Shown in pieces: positions 24,226-36,044 of a stretch of 64,000 nt of DNA. The notes under the pieces are model-generated. The model was not told the DNA's origin. It ran no database searches and saw nothing but the letters and a program-made list of their open reading frames with translations. Location: NCBI GenBank assembly GCA_020161355.1, contig JAIUOF010000002.1, positions 372,001-436,000 on the forward strand, written 5' to 3'. Source of the DNA: Bacteroidota bacterium (GTDB taxonomy: Bacteria > Bacteroidota > Bacteroidia > Cytophagales > Spirosomataceae). How positions within the stretch are numbered: the stretch's first letter is position 1; every line of letters starts with the position of its first letter. A program made the position numbers and the translations under genes.

Positions 24226-25587
24226 ATGAAAAAATTGAAATATGCCCTTTCTATGGGCACTCTACTTTTATTGGCAAATTTCACAAATGCACAAAATGTA
24301 AATGTTTGGCTCACAAAAGGAGATCAAAGCAAGAAGTTTGAATTACAAACAGAAAAACTGGCATTTGGAAATAGTAAGGGGGATATCCCAACTATTTTTG
24401 TAGATGACACCAAAAAATTCCAAACCATGGATGGATTTGGCTTTACCCTTACAGGCGGCAGTGCTATGCTCATTAACCAAATGACCAACAAGTCTGAAGT
24501 ACTAAGGCAATTGTTTGCTACCGATGGAAACAATATTGGAATAAGTTATCTTCGAATTAGCATTGGGGCCTCTGATCTTGACTCTGTAGTATTTAGCTAT
24601 TCCCAAAAAAGAGGACATTTTTCAATAGCCGAAGATGAAAAAAATCTGATACCGGTCTTAAAAGACATTTTAAAAATAAATCCTAAAATCAAGATTCTGG
24701 GTAGCCCCTGGTCACCCCCGATATGGATGAAGACTAATAACAATTCGGTTGGGGGAAGCCTGAAAAGGGAAAATTTTGGTGATTATGCCGATTATCTCGT
24801 CCAATATGTAAAAGCCATGAAGAAACATGGTATTGATATTGACGCCATCACAGTACAGAATGAGCCGCTTCATCCCGGCAACAATCCAAGTTTATTGATG
24901 GTGGGAAGTGAGCAAACTGATTTTGTGAAAAATAATCTGGGGCCTGCATTTAATAAATCAGGTATAAAAACCAAAATTATCATTTACGATCATAATGCTG
25001 ACCGCCCTGATTATCCCATAAAAGTTTTAAATGACCCCGAGGCCCGAAAATACATCGATGGTACAGCATTTCATATGTATGGCGGAAACGTCGAAACGCT
25101 TACAGATGTGCATGAGGCCTTTCCAGAAAAAGGATTATATTTTACAGAACAATGGATTGGTCATCCTACTAATTTTCAGGGAGATTTGACCTGGCATATT
25201 AAAAATCTGATCATTGGAGCAAGTAAAAACTGGTGTAAAACGGTACTTGAATGGAATCTTGCTGCCGACCCCTTTCAAAAACCTCATACCCCGGGAGGTT
25301 GCACCGCTTGTCTGGGAGCAATTACAATAGATGGGAATAATTATTCAAAAAACACTGCCTATTATATCATTGCACATGCTTCTAAATTTGTGAGGCCGGG
25401 ATCTGTAAGAATAGCCTCCAACACCACGATGAGCCTGTCAAATGTAGCTTTTAAGACTCCTGATGGAAAAACCGTTTTAATTGTATTGAATGATTCAGAA
25501 AAGCCCGCAGATTTTATTATCTCTTCCAAAGGAAAAAACCTCATTCAGAAATTAGGAGGATTTACGGTAGCTACTTATATATGGTAA
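24226..25587 (+). CDS. Secreted glycoside hydrolase family 30 enzyme
   Basis: A 453-residue protein with a signal peptide (MKKLKYALSMGTLLLLANFTNAQ). GH30 features are clear: MDGFGFTLTGGSA near the start of the barrel, LGSPWSPPIWMKTN, the acid/base Glu213 in TVQNEPLHPG, and the nucleophile Glu308 in YFTEQWIG. A small beta domain closes the C-terminus (about 375-453). Family members cleave beta-glucosylceramide, beta-1,6-glucan or related beta-linked sugars, and the exact substrate cannot be read from sequence. It stands alone on the plus strand, and its 3' end is convergent with the LysM gene. Confidence 0.92.
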   Translation: MKKLKYALSMGTLLLLANFTNAQNVNVWLTKGDQSKKFELQTEKLAFGNSKGDIPTIFVDDTKKFQTMDGFGFTLTGGSAMLINQMTNKSEVLRQLFATDGNNIGISYLRISIGASDLDSVVFSYSQKRGHFSIAEDEKNLIPVLKDILKINPKIKILGSPWSPPIWMKTNNNSVGGSLKRENFGDYADYLVQYVKAMKKHGIDIDAITVQNEPLHPGNNPSLLMVGSEQTDFVKNNLGPAFNKSGIKTKIIIYDHNADRPDYPIKVLNDPEARKYIDGTAFHMYGGNVETLTDVHEAFPEKGLYFTEQWIGHPTNFQGDLTWHIKNLIIGASKNWCKTVLEWNLAADPFQKPHTPGGCTACLGAITIDGNNYSKNTAYYIIAHASKFVRPGSVRIASNTTMSLSNVAFKTPDGKTVLIVLNDSEKPADFIISSKGKNLIQKLGGFTVATYIW

Positions 25588-25621
25588 AAAAAATTAGCCT
25601 CCATCAAAGATCGAGGCTAAT
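25585..25621 (-). terminator. Terminator of the LysM-protein gene
   Basis: Stem ATTAGCCTC (25593-25601) / GAGGCTAAT (25613-25621), 11-nt loop. On the minus strand it is followed by a T tract (plus-strand A run from 25586). No T run follows on the plus strand, so it serves the minus-strand gene. Confidence 0.88.
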
Positions 25622-25663
25622 CCGGCTATCGAGTGAATCTATACTACTTATTACCTTTATAGA

Positions 25664-27451
25664 TTAATATCTTCTAATTATTATTCGGTCACCGATTTCG
25701 ATATTGTTATTTTTGAGATTGTTGAGCTTATATAGCTGATCAACACTCACTTTATAATTAACCGAAATCCGATACAAAGTTTCACCTTTTTTTACTTCAT
25801 GCACCACAAACTGTTTTTCGTTGGTTCTTCTTTCAGGTATTGATTCTTTCAGATCTTCAGAAAAACTTTCATTTTTTGCAACTCTTTCAGTTTCTACTTT
25901 TTTAACTACCGGCTTCTGAGTTTTCTCATTATTCTTGACCAGCACCGAACTTTCAAACACAGTTTCAGATTTTTCAGGTTCCGGTATTTCAGTTTGCGAC
26001 TCAACCTCTTCTGATTCCACATATTTGGAAATCAACTCCTCATCAAATTTTAAGCGATCAGGCTTTTCCAATTTATTTTCAACCGGAATTTCTATAAATT
26101 CCTCAGGCTTGTTTTTGGGCCTTTTTTCCTTCATCCAAATAACCCTTCCAGGCTGAAGTCTGGCCACATTATCCATACGATTGTAACTTAATAAAGTAGC
26201 TAGCTTAACCCCATATTTTTGGGAAATATCCCATAAGCTCTCATCGGCTTTTACGATATGATGCGGGATATCGGCCTTATTTTTCTTGGGTTCTATATAA
26301 AATACCTGGCCAATTACTACAGCATCTTTATCGGTCATATCATTATATTCAAGGAATTTCTCAACCGACAAGTTGGCTTTATATGCTAGATTTACAAAAT
26401 CATCACACATATCAGCCTGAATACCTTTCATATTGTTGATAGTATAAAAAATACCACCTCGCTTATAGTTAATTTTGGGATTAGGGGTCAATAAAGGGAA
26501 ACCCAGATCCATATTCTGTTTTCCAACATTTTTACTCATCTCGTCCAACATCCTGATGTCCTTGTATCTTGCGGTAGGCACTATGGCAAGTACATTTGCG
26601 TCTCCTTCTGATGGTACTCTCGACGATTTTAACCAAAGATTAGCATTGTAAAGCTCTTCTGGTTTAATTTTCAAATCTGCCGCAATAAGATTTAATGTTT
26701 TACCTTTCCCATCCTTATACTCATAAACAATCTTTTGATTTTGGTTTTTATAGAACGCAAACTCACTTTCAAGTACGTATTTAAAGGCTAAAAATTGTAT
26801 CAAAGAACTATATGCGGGGGTATCCACCATGAGGAATTCACCCTTCCACTTCTTGTTTAACTCGAGCACTTTTAACACCTCCCTACTTGCAAGGCATGAG
26901 TATAAGGTGGTGGCCCAGTTATTATACATCACCTGATTTCGCTTTAAAAAAATCATGGCTCCTTTTGTAGCCATAATCAGGTGTTTTCTTTCGTCAATAT
27001 TGTCATCTATTATCAGATCGACGTCTTTTGCTTTCTCCTTATCAAAACACCAATAAACACCATTCTCCAACACCTGGGTTGACATGGTATTTTTCTGATA
27101 ACGGTTATAAATGGACAAAAACCTGAAATCAGATGGTACATTGGCCGAAATCATAATACCTTCAATGGTTGAAAGCACCGTTGAAAATCTATCTAAATTT
27201 TCTAATTTTTGTGCCTTATCTTTTGAAAGTGCGGTGATTTCCTGTGTCAGAATATAACGGGTAACTTCATTAAACTGAAAAGTAACGTTTGCAAATTTTA
27301 TTTCATAAGGGATTTTCAATTCCCGCTCAACAGAATTTTGCTGGGCAGATATTTGAAAAAAAGTAAAGAAAGAAAGTATCATAAAACCCACTTCCTTTAC
27401 CCCTCTCCACGATATAAAAAAAGCACGTAAGCCCATCTCTTTTTGATTCAC
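25664..27451 (-). CDS. LysM protein with degenerate MltD-like lytic transglycosylase domain
   Basis: A 595-residue protein. The first ATG gives a long basic n-region before the hydrophobic MILSFFTFFQISAQ. Met24 is an alternative start with a more usual signal peptide. Residues ~85-200 align by eye with the MltD/GH23 fold: VPSDFRFLS at 105-113, then NIDERKHLIMATKGAMIFLK at 151-170. The catalytic VES motif is replaced by Tyr115-Asn116-Arg117, and the YNxG loop is also lost. Two LysM domains follow, near 405-450 (HHIVKADESLWDISQKYGV) and at the very C-terminus (VKKGETLYRISVNYKVS). They are linked by a Lys/Glu/Ser-rich spacer. It probably binds peptidoglycan without cleaving it. Confidence 0.85.
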   Translation of the reverse strand: MNQKEMGLRAFFISWRGVKEVGFMILSFFTFFQISAQQNSVERELKIPYEIKFANVTFQFNEVTRYILTQEITALSKDKAQKLENLDRFSTVLSTIEGIMISANVPSDFRFLSIYNRYQKNTMSTQVLENGVYWCFDKEKAKDVDLIIDDNIDERKHLIMATKGAMIFLKRNQVMYNNWATTLYSCLASREVLKVLELNKKWKGEFLMVDTPAYSSLIQFLAFKYVLESEFAFYKNQNQKIVYEYKDGKGKTLNLIAADLKIKPEELYNANLWLKSSRVPSEGDANVLAIVPTARYKDIRMLDEMSKNVGKQNMDLGFPLLTPNPKINYKRGGIFYTINNMKGIQADMCDDFVNLAYKANLSVEKFLEYNDMTDKDAVVIGQVFYIEPKKNKADIPHHIVKADESLWDISQKYGVKLATLLSYNRMDNVARLQPGRVIWMKEKRPKNKPEEFIEIPVENKLEKPDRLKFDEELISKYVESEEVESQTEIPEPEKSETVFESSVLVKNNEKTQKPVVKKVETERVAKNESFSEDLKESIPERRTNEKQFVVHEVKKGETLYRISVNYKVSVDQLYKLNNLKNNNIEIGDRIIIRRY

Positions 27452-27592
27452 TCTTTTATCATATTTGGATAAACAATAATAGTGAATTCCAAATGATTTT
27501 TCAAATTTAATTTATTGAATTTATACTTCCAAATAAATAATCAAAATATTTTAAATTTTTTATCTTTTCAATAATTTTTGAAAGTTTCATAC

Positions 27593-30049
<2,457 letters not shown>

Positions 30050-30194
30050 AATAATCTTTATCAGGAAAATGGTTTGCCAAAATTACTAAAAAACTTAAAA
30101 TGTTTCTTTAATAATGATAAAAATGAAGCTAATGGCGTGTTTTAATTAATTTTTGGTGACATGAGGCCATTGTTTGTGCCCTTACAAACAAGAC

Positions 30195-30224
30195 CTAACA
30201 AAAAAAGCGACCCAAGGCCGCTTT
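30195..30224 (-). terminator. Terminator of the desaturase gene
   Basis: Stem AAAGCG (30204-30209) / CGCTTT (30219-30224) continued by CC/GG around one A-C mismatch and a CAA loop. It is followed on the minus strand by a T run. Confidence 0.78.
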
Positions 30225-30245
30225 AATATTCATAAAATAAATCAG

Positions 30246-30992
30246 TTACATGTAGTTTAAATCATTGTTTGGCTTAAGTTTTATTACTTTTATCCAATCC
30301 AAAACCTTAATAATCGGATAAGTGGGATCAAACTCATGCCATTTGATACCGAAATTGGCCCTTCCGCCAAATTTGTGATGGTTATTATGATAACTTTCTC
30401 CCAGCATCAAAACATCAACCGGCAATAAATTTCTGGCTGTATCATCAACGTCGAAATTACGGTATCCATATTTGTGGGCAAACCAGTTAATGATAACACC
30501 ATGTACCGGACCCATCAAAAAATGAACAGGCAGTAACAAAAATACCCAGTAGCTTTCGGCAAAATAAAAATAAAATAAAGTATAAACCACACCCCAGCCA
30601 ATGCGGGAAACCCAGGTATCACCAAACTTCTCCATGAACTCCCAATGAGGTACATTTTTCTTGAACTTAGATTCAATATTATCAACTTTTGCAACTATTG
30701 AATGATAATAATTTTTGGTTTTCCACATCATATCAAAAAGATTTTTGGAAAAACTCGGAGAATGAGGGTCGTTTTCAGTATCAGCAAAAGCATGATGTAA
30801 ACGATGCATAACCCCATAAGCATAGGGACTTAAAAAAGATGACCCCTGAAATATCCAGGTAAGCCAATAGAAAACCTTTTCGGTTTTTGGTCCCATCGTA
30901 AACATTTTATGTGCCGCATACCTGTGTAAAAAGAAAGTTTGGGCAAAAAGAGACAAATACCAATGAGAAATAAAAAAAACAAAAATTACCAT
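30246..30992 (-). CDS. Acyl-CoA/fatty-acid desaturase
   Basis: A 248-residue integral membrane di-iron desaturase. All three histidine boxes are present: HRYAAH (23-28), HRLHH (63-67) and HNNHH (202-206). Pairs of hydrophobic segments lie near 1-20, 40-55, 130-165. This resembles the stearoyl-CoA delta-9 desaturase (OLE1-like) group, short form. It introduces a double bond into acyl chains of membrane lipids and would help cold adaptation. Its own terminator lies just downstream, and it is separated from prfC by ~70 bases. Confidence 0.93.
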   Translation of the reverse strand: MVIFVFFISHWYLSLFAQTFFLHRYAAHKMFTMGPKTEKVFYWLTWIFQGSSFLSPYAYGVMHRLHHAFADTENDPHSPSFSKNLFDMMWKTKNYYHSIVAKVDNIESKFKKNVPHWEFMEKFGDTWVSRIGWGVVYTLFYFYFAESYWVFLLLPVHFLMGPVHGVIINWFAHKYGYRNFDVDDTARNLLPVDVLMLGESYHNNHHKFGGRANFGIKWHEFDPTYPIIKVLDWIKVIKLKPNNDLNYM

Positions 30993-31064
30993 TTAAAAAA
31001 TCAAATATGAAAAATAAAATAATACACCTTTAGAGACTTTGAATTAAACATCCACTCTGAAAAA

Positions 31065-32657
31065 TTAATTCGATTTTACCTTAAATTCCGATGTAGTATG
31101 AAATTCTATTTCCGGATTATTTTCCTTATTCATCCTTAAAATCCAGTCAGTTTCGGCAAGAAAAACAGGGTTATTATCTTTATCCAGGGCAATAAAGTTG
31201 GATTTTAATCTCATAAATTCATTCAATTTTTCCGGATTTTCTGAAGTAATCCAGGTAGCTTTCGAATAAGGTTTCCCTTCAAATCTACAGGAAGCCCCAT
31301 ATTCATGAAGCAGACGGTGCTGTATTACCTCAAATTGAAGCTCACCCACTGTTCCGATAATTTTTCGGTTACCTGGTTGCATGGTAAACAGCTGTGCCAC
31401 ACCTTCTTCGGCCAATTGCGAAACTCCTTTTTCCAGCTGCTTGGTTTTCATTGGATCTGTATTAACCACCTCTCTGAACAACTCAGGAGAAAAACTCGGT
31501 ATTCCGGTAAACTGCAGAGCTTCGCCCTCGGTAAGGGTATCGCCAATTTTAAAATTGCCGGTATCATAAAGACCGACTACATCTCCTGGGTAACCCTCAT
31601 CTACAACGTTTTTGGAGTCGGCCATAAACATATATGGATTCGAAAAACGCATATCTTTGCCCAGTCTCACATGTTTATAGAATTTCCCACGCTCGAAAGT
31701 CCCGGAGCAAATCCTCAAAAATGCAATACGGTCACGGTGCCTAGGATCTATATTGGCATGTATCTTGAAAACAAAGCCTGAAAACTTATTTTCTGTAGGA
31801 TCAACTCTCCTGACGTTGGTTTCTCTGGAAATAGGTTCAGGGCTGATTTCGCAAAAAGTATCCAAAAGTTCCTTAATTCCAAAACTATTAACTGCACTAC
31901 CAAAAAACACCGGAGCGATTCTACCTGCCAAATATTCATTTGTATCAAAATTTTCATAGATGGCTTCAATCATTTCAACATCCTCTCTCAGCTGTGCAGC
32001 ATCTTTATCACCAACACTTTTATCTAGCTCCTGCGAATCCAAGGCTATCGCTTTAACTTCATCTTCGAGCTTGGTTTTATTGATTTTAAAATAATTCATC
32101 TGGTTTTCAAGCAGATGATAAACACCTTTAAACCCCGACCCCATATTAACCGGCCATGTGATGGGTCTGACTTTTATAGAAAGTTTTTGCTCCAATTCAT
32201 CTAACAAGTCAAATGGATCCTTTCCTTCACGGTCCATTTTATTTACAAAAACAATGACAGGTGTATCCCGCATCCGGCAAACTTCCATGAGCCTTTCGGT
32301 CTGCTCTTCCACTCCCTTTACACAGTCAATCACCAAAATCACACTGTCTACTGCGGTGAGCGTTCGGTAAGTGTCTTCGGCAAAATCTTTGTGACCGGGA
32401 GTATCCAAAATATTGATTTTTCTACCCCCGTATTCAAAAGTCATCACGGAGGTTGCGACTGAAATACCCCTCTGTTTCTCAATTTCCATAAAATCTGAGG
32501 TGGCAGTCTTTTTAATTTTATTGGATTTAACGGCACCGGCAGTTTGAATAGCTCCACCAAAAAGCAAGAGTTTTTCGGTTAGAGTTGTTTTTCCGGCATC
32601 GGGGTGAGATATAATCGCGAAAGTGCGACGCTTTTGCAATTCTGATTGAAACGACAC
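31065..32657 (-). CDS. prfC: Peptide chain release factor 3
   Basis: A 530-residue translational GTPase. G1 is [10 protein letters not shown] (17-26), switch II is [14 protein letters not shown], and G4 is [10 protein letters not shown]. The N-terminus ([14 protein letters not shown]) and C-terminus ([28 protein letters not shown]) match RF3 and not EF-G. RF3 recycles RF1/RF2 from terminated ribosomes. A -7-like box on the minus strand lies 37 bases upstream. Confidence 0.97.
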   Translation of the reverse strand: MSFQSELQKRRTFAIISHPDAGKTTLTEKLLLFGGAIQTAGAVKSNKIKKTATSDFMEIEKQRGISVATSVMTFEYGGRKINILDTPGHKDFAEDTYRTLTAVDSVILVIDCVKGVEEQTERLMEVCRMRDTPVIVFVNKMDREGKDPFDLLDELEQKLSIKVRPITWPVNMGSGFKGVYHLLENQMNYFKINKTKLEDEVKAIALDSQELDKSVGDKDAAQLREDVEMIEAIYENFDTNEYLAGRIAPVFFGSAVNSFGIKELLDTFCEISPEPISRETNVRRVDPTENKFSGFVFKIHANIDPRHRDRIAFLRICSGTFERGKFYKHVRLGKDMRFSNPYMFMADSKNVVDEGYPGDVVGLYDTGNFKIGDTLTEGEALQFTGIPSFSPELFREVVNTDPMKTKQLEKGVSQLAEEGVAQLFTMQPGNRKIIGTVGELQFEVIQHRLLHEYGASCRFEGKPYSKATWITSENPEKLNEFMRLKSNFIALDKDNNPVFLAETDWILRMNKENNPEIEFHTTSEFKVKSN

Positions 32658-32693
32658 TTAATTAGAATTTTCTTTTTCTTAAAAAATAAAACG

Positions 32694-32701
32694 CAAAAGT
32701 A
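32694..32701 (-). promoter_or_regulatory. Candidate -7 element of prfC
   Basis: TACTTTTG on the minus strand fits TAnnTTTG, 37 bases before the prfC ATG. Confidence 0.45.
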
Positions 32702-32763
32702 CGAAAAAATTAAATGGGAAGGGGAAACAATAATAAATCACACCGGCTGCATTATTGCTTTTC

Positions 32764-35700
32764 TCATATTCCATCCAGAAATATTGCTTCAAATGGTTCC
32801 AGATAAATCAGTATTGGGGTAATATTTTCATAACCCATTTTTTTTAGGAGAAATTTATATCCAGCTAATTGATCCAAATGTTTTGAGTGCTTTTCACCTG
32901 TCTTATAATCAACTACATAAACCTTATCTCCTTTTATAACCACTTTGTCGGGTCGGGAAATTTCACCCTGATAAACTATTTCTATCTCATTGATAACTGT
33001 CTGATTTCCTTCAAACAAAAATCCCAATTGCGGGTCATTTACAATTTTTACAATTTTCTCCTTTATCTCCTGACTTCGATCAGAAGGCAGCAAACCGGCA
33101 TTTGTTAATCGTAGAATGGCGTCCTCAATATCAGATTTTGTCTTGATCAATTCAAATGCGGCATGTATCAAATTCCCGGTTTCAATTTTCCGGGCATTAT
33201 CAAGATTTTTAAATTCAGAAGAGGATTTTAGCTTCAGATTTTCTGCATAAAAATCAATCGGGCGTAACTTAGCGATATATTTTTCCTCATTTTGGAGGAT
33301 GGAAATCTTCTGAGAATTAATTTCACCGTTTGAGATTTTAATTTGTTTATTTTCAGATTGTTTGGGGTAAAAATTTCTACAAAAATTATCTATAAAAATA
33401 TCAATTCCATTCTCTGATTTTCTTACTCTTTCTGGATATGAGATATACAACCGATCTACCGCCCTTGTAAGTGCTACGTAAAGCAAATTGGCATTTTCAA
33501 CAAAAGTCATTTCATCATGAATCTTGAATTCCTCTACACCAAAATCCGTGTCTTTTCTGATTGCGGAAGTAAAGGGAGCTGAAAATAGTCGGGATTCGCC
33601 AACTTCAATCTCCTCATATTCAATAGATTCCAGATCAAGCCAAATCTTATCCGAGCTCCTGGGTCTGATATCCCAGTTGGCAGAGGGAACCAAAACCACC
33701 GGATATTGCAGTCCCTTGGACTTGTGAATGGTCGTTACGGTAATGGCATTATTTTCCGACTTGTTAAGGGAAAGTGAGTCTTTCTTTTCTTCGAAATAAT
33801 CGAGAAAATCTACTAATAGCCGGCTTTGTTTTCTGATAAAGCTTAACAATACATCAAGAAAAGTAAAAATATAGTCCTGATTCAGTCCGGAATCTAATAA
33901 TGCAAAAGCACCGATTAGGTATTCAGTAATTCTGTAATAATCATGGTTAGAAATCAGATTTTCATCCAAAATAATTCCTTGCTGATTAAAAAACTGAATA
34001 AATGACTGATAATCAAATTCATGATAATCTGAGATTTGATTTACAACATCAGTTTTTCCAAAAAGGAGAGCCCAAAATTGCAGGGTTTCAAATTTAAGAA
34101 ATAGGTCCTGCGGTTGGTTGATCACTTTTAAAAATGACAGCAGAAAACTTACTGCCAGATTGGAACTTAGCTTTAGAGAATCACTCGAATTAACCTCAAA
34201 ACCGGCTTTTTTGAGGGCATCAGCTATTTCCTGACTTTCTGATTTTCTCCTACATAATACACATATGTCTCCGGATGAAAAACCCGATATTAAAACCTCA
34301 TTGACAATACCTAAAACATGTATTTCCAAACTTTCTTGCTCCTCAAGGTATTTCCTTATTTCTACATGTCCACCTGTTTTGGTTTTAGCCGAAAGGCCTT
34401 GGTGATGCCCATCAAAAACACTTTTTATGGGCGGAAAGTCAATTTGTGAGCTATCTACCAAAAATTGGAAAAACTGATTATTAAACTCAATAATTTCTTT
34501 CCTACTTCTGTAATTTATTGCCAGATTTTCAAGTTCAGCCTCACGCACTACATTGTCAATCTGAAAAAATTGCACTTCCGATGTTTCTTTGTTTTGTTTG
34601 AGATTTTCATGGTTTTTAAATATCAAATCCAGCATCAGATTGATGTTCCCCCCTCTCCAGCGATAAATCGACTGTTTGGGGTCACCTACAATCAGGTTTT
34701 TTTGATTTTTTGAAATCGAATTATCAATCAATGGAAGCAGATTATAAAACTGCATATTGGAAGTATCCTGAAATTCGTCAATAAGAATATGTTCAAATTT
34801 CTCACCCAGTCGCTCATAAATAAACGGAATAGGTTCTTTTACGACCACATCCAAAATTTTTTGATTAAACTCCGAAAGAAAAACTTCATTTTTTTGAGCC
34901 TTTATTTCATCCAGTTCAGTGCTGATTCGAGTCAGTAGTGGTATTTTTAGAATATTTCTCTGAATATGACTTAAAATAAAGTACTTGTCGTTCCTAAATG
35001 CTGAAATCTGAAGCCCAATTTCCCTCAAATCGACCTTTATTTCATCAATAAGAGCTGTCGCCGCTGATTTATTTTTTCCATACCAATTATCATTATATAA
35101 GGCATCCTGATGAAAAGAATTTGGCCATTTCTCGGTAAATAGAGCAGCAGGTTCGGCTTTCAACCTTGAGAAAAATCCGTAAATTCCAGTCTTTTTTCTT
35201 GTAAAATCTTCGACTGTAAGACCTTTACTTTCAATCATATCGAAAGCTTTTTGGGCCAAATCTTTCACGGATTTGTGGGTATCAGATTTATATTTTTTTA
35301 TTTTTCTCAAAATCTCCTTACAATCTTTCAGATTCAGGGATTCATTTTTGGAAATCAATAGTTTGCCTTGTTCGTTAAGAAGAACTTCCCCAAATTTCTT
35401 AATTTCATCCGCCAGTCCATTCCAACTTTTTCCTTCCTCTACTTTATCAAGTGCAAAGTCAAGTAAAACATCAGTCAGATCAGATTCATTTTCCTGGCCT
35501 ACTTTGTCCAGCAAACTATCTACTGCCTGTGAAAGCAGCAATTGAGCATCAAAAGTAATTTCGTAATTGTACGGAATGCTCAAATCCAATGCAAAAACCT
35601 TAACTATCTGATTTACAAAGCTATCTATAGTCTTAACCGATAATTCTCCATAATTTTGTAATACCGATTGGAATGCATTTTCGGCTCTTTTTTGTAAAGT

Positions 35701-35955
35701 AATTTTTTCAATACCACCGATCTCCAGCAAAAGTTGTGTTGTAAATTGTTCATTTTCTCCTGAGGCAATCTCCTTTAAGGCACTTACTATCCGATGTTTC
35801 ATTTCACCTGCTGCATCATTGGTAAAAGTGATGGCCAGGATTTTCTTAAAATAATCTTTCTGCTCTTGCGAAAGTACCAGTTTGAGAAATTCTTTGGTCA
35901 AGGTATAGGTTTTGCCCGATCCTGCCGAAGAACTGTATATTTTGAATAAACTCAC
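32764..35955 (-). CDS. UvrD/RecB-like helicase-nuclease, AddA-like
   Basis: A 1063-residue SF1A helicase with a C-terminal nuclease. The Walker A is SSAGSGKTYTL (9-19), next comes LAITFTNDAAGEMKHRI, the DExx box is LIDEFQDTSNMQ (about 398-409), and GDPKQSIYRWRGG and TTIHKSKGLQYPVV complete motifs III-V. The last ~120 residues hold a PD-(D/E)XK nuclease core: RPDKVVIKGDKVYVVDYKTG, then HLDQLAGY. This is the layout of AddA/RecB in double-strand break processing. The AddB partner is not adjacent, which differs from the usual gene order. It is divergent from the TonB receptor gene. Confidence 0.92.
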   Translation of the reverse strand: MSLFKIYSSSAGSGKTYTLTKEFLKLVLSQEQKDYFKKILAITFTNDAAGEMKHRIVSALKEIASGENEQFTTQLLLEIGGIEKITLQKRAENAFQSVLQNYGELSVKTIDSFVNQIVKVFALDLSIPYNYEITFDAQLLLSQAVDSLLDKVGQENESDLTDVLLDFALDKVEEGKSWNGLADEIKKFGEVLLNEQGKLLISKNESLNLKDCKEILRKIKKYKSDTHKSVKDLAQKAFDMIESKGLTVEDFTRKKTGIYGFFSRLKAEPAALFTEKWPNSFHQDALYNDNWYGKNKSAATALIDEIKVDLREIGLQISAFRNDKYFILSHIQRNILKIPLLTRISTELDEIKAQKNEVFLSEFNQKILDVVVKEPIPFIYERLGEKFEHILIDEFQDTSNMQFYNLLPLIDNSISKNQKNLIVGDPKQSIYRWRGGNINLMLDLIFKNHENLKQNKETSEVQFFQIDNVVREAELENLAINYRSRKEIIEFNNQFFQFLVDSSQIDFPPIKSVFDGHHQGLSAKTKTGGHVEIRKYLEEQESLEIHVLGIVNEVLISGFSSGDICVLCRRKSESQEIADALKKAGFEVNSSDSLKLSSNLAVSFLLSFLKVINQPQDLFLKFETLQFWALLFGKTDVVNQISDYHEFDYQSFIQFFNQQGIILDENLISNHDYYRITEYLIGAFALLDSGLNQDYIFTFLDVLLSFIRKQSRLLVDFLDYFEEKKDSLSLNKSENNAITVTTIHKSKGLQYPVVLVPSANWDIRPRSSDKIWLDLESIEYEEIEVGESRLFSAPFTSAIRKDTDFGVEEFKIHDEMTFVENANLLYVALTRAVDRLYISYPERVRKSENGIDIFIDNFCRNFYPKQSENKQIKISNGEINSQKISILQNEEKYIAKLRPIDFYAENLKLKSSSEFKNLDNARKIETGNLIHAAFELIKTKSDIEDAILRLTNAGLLPSDRSQEIKEKIVKIVNDPQLGFLFEGNQTVINEIEIVYQGEISRPDKVVIKGDKVYVVDYKTGEKHSKHLDQLAGYKFLLKKMGYENITPILIYLEPFEAIFLDGI

Positions 35956-35999
35956 TTTTTTTCTTGTTAAAATTAAACTTGTGGAAGCGATTTCTCCCT

Positions 36000-36027
36000 T
36001 TTGGAATTTATATATACCTTATATTTG
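36000..36027 (+). promoter_or_regulatory. Candidate promoter of the TonB receptor gene
   Basis: TATATTTG (36020-36027) fits the -7 consensus TAnnTTTG, with TTTG (36000-36003) as possible -33 box 16 bases upstream. The ATG follows at 36045. Confidence 0.55.
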
Positions 36028-36044
36028 CAAAAAAACGCCTTTTA

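Noticed and set aside
35964..36044. N-terminal extension of the TonB receptor from a TTG at 35964
   Set aside because: Start at 36045 gives a clean signal peptide and lies just after a -7 box at 36020; the extension would span the promoter.
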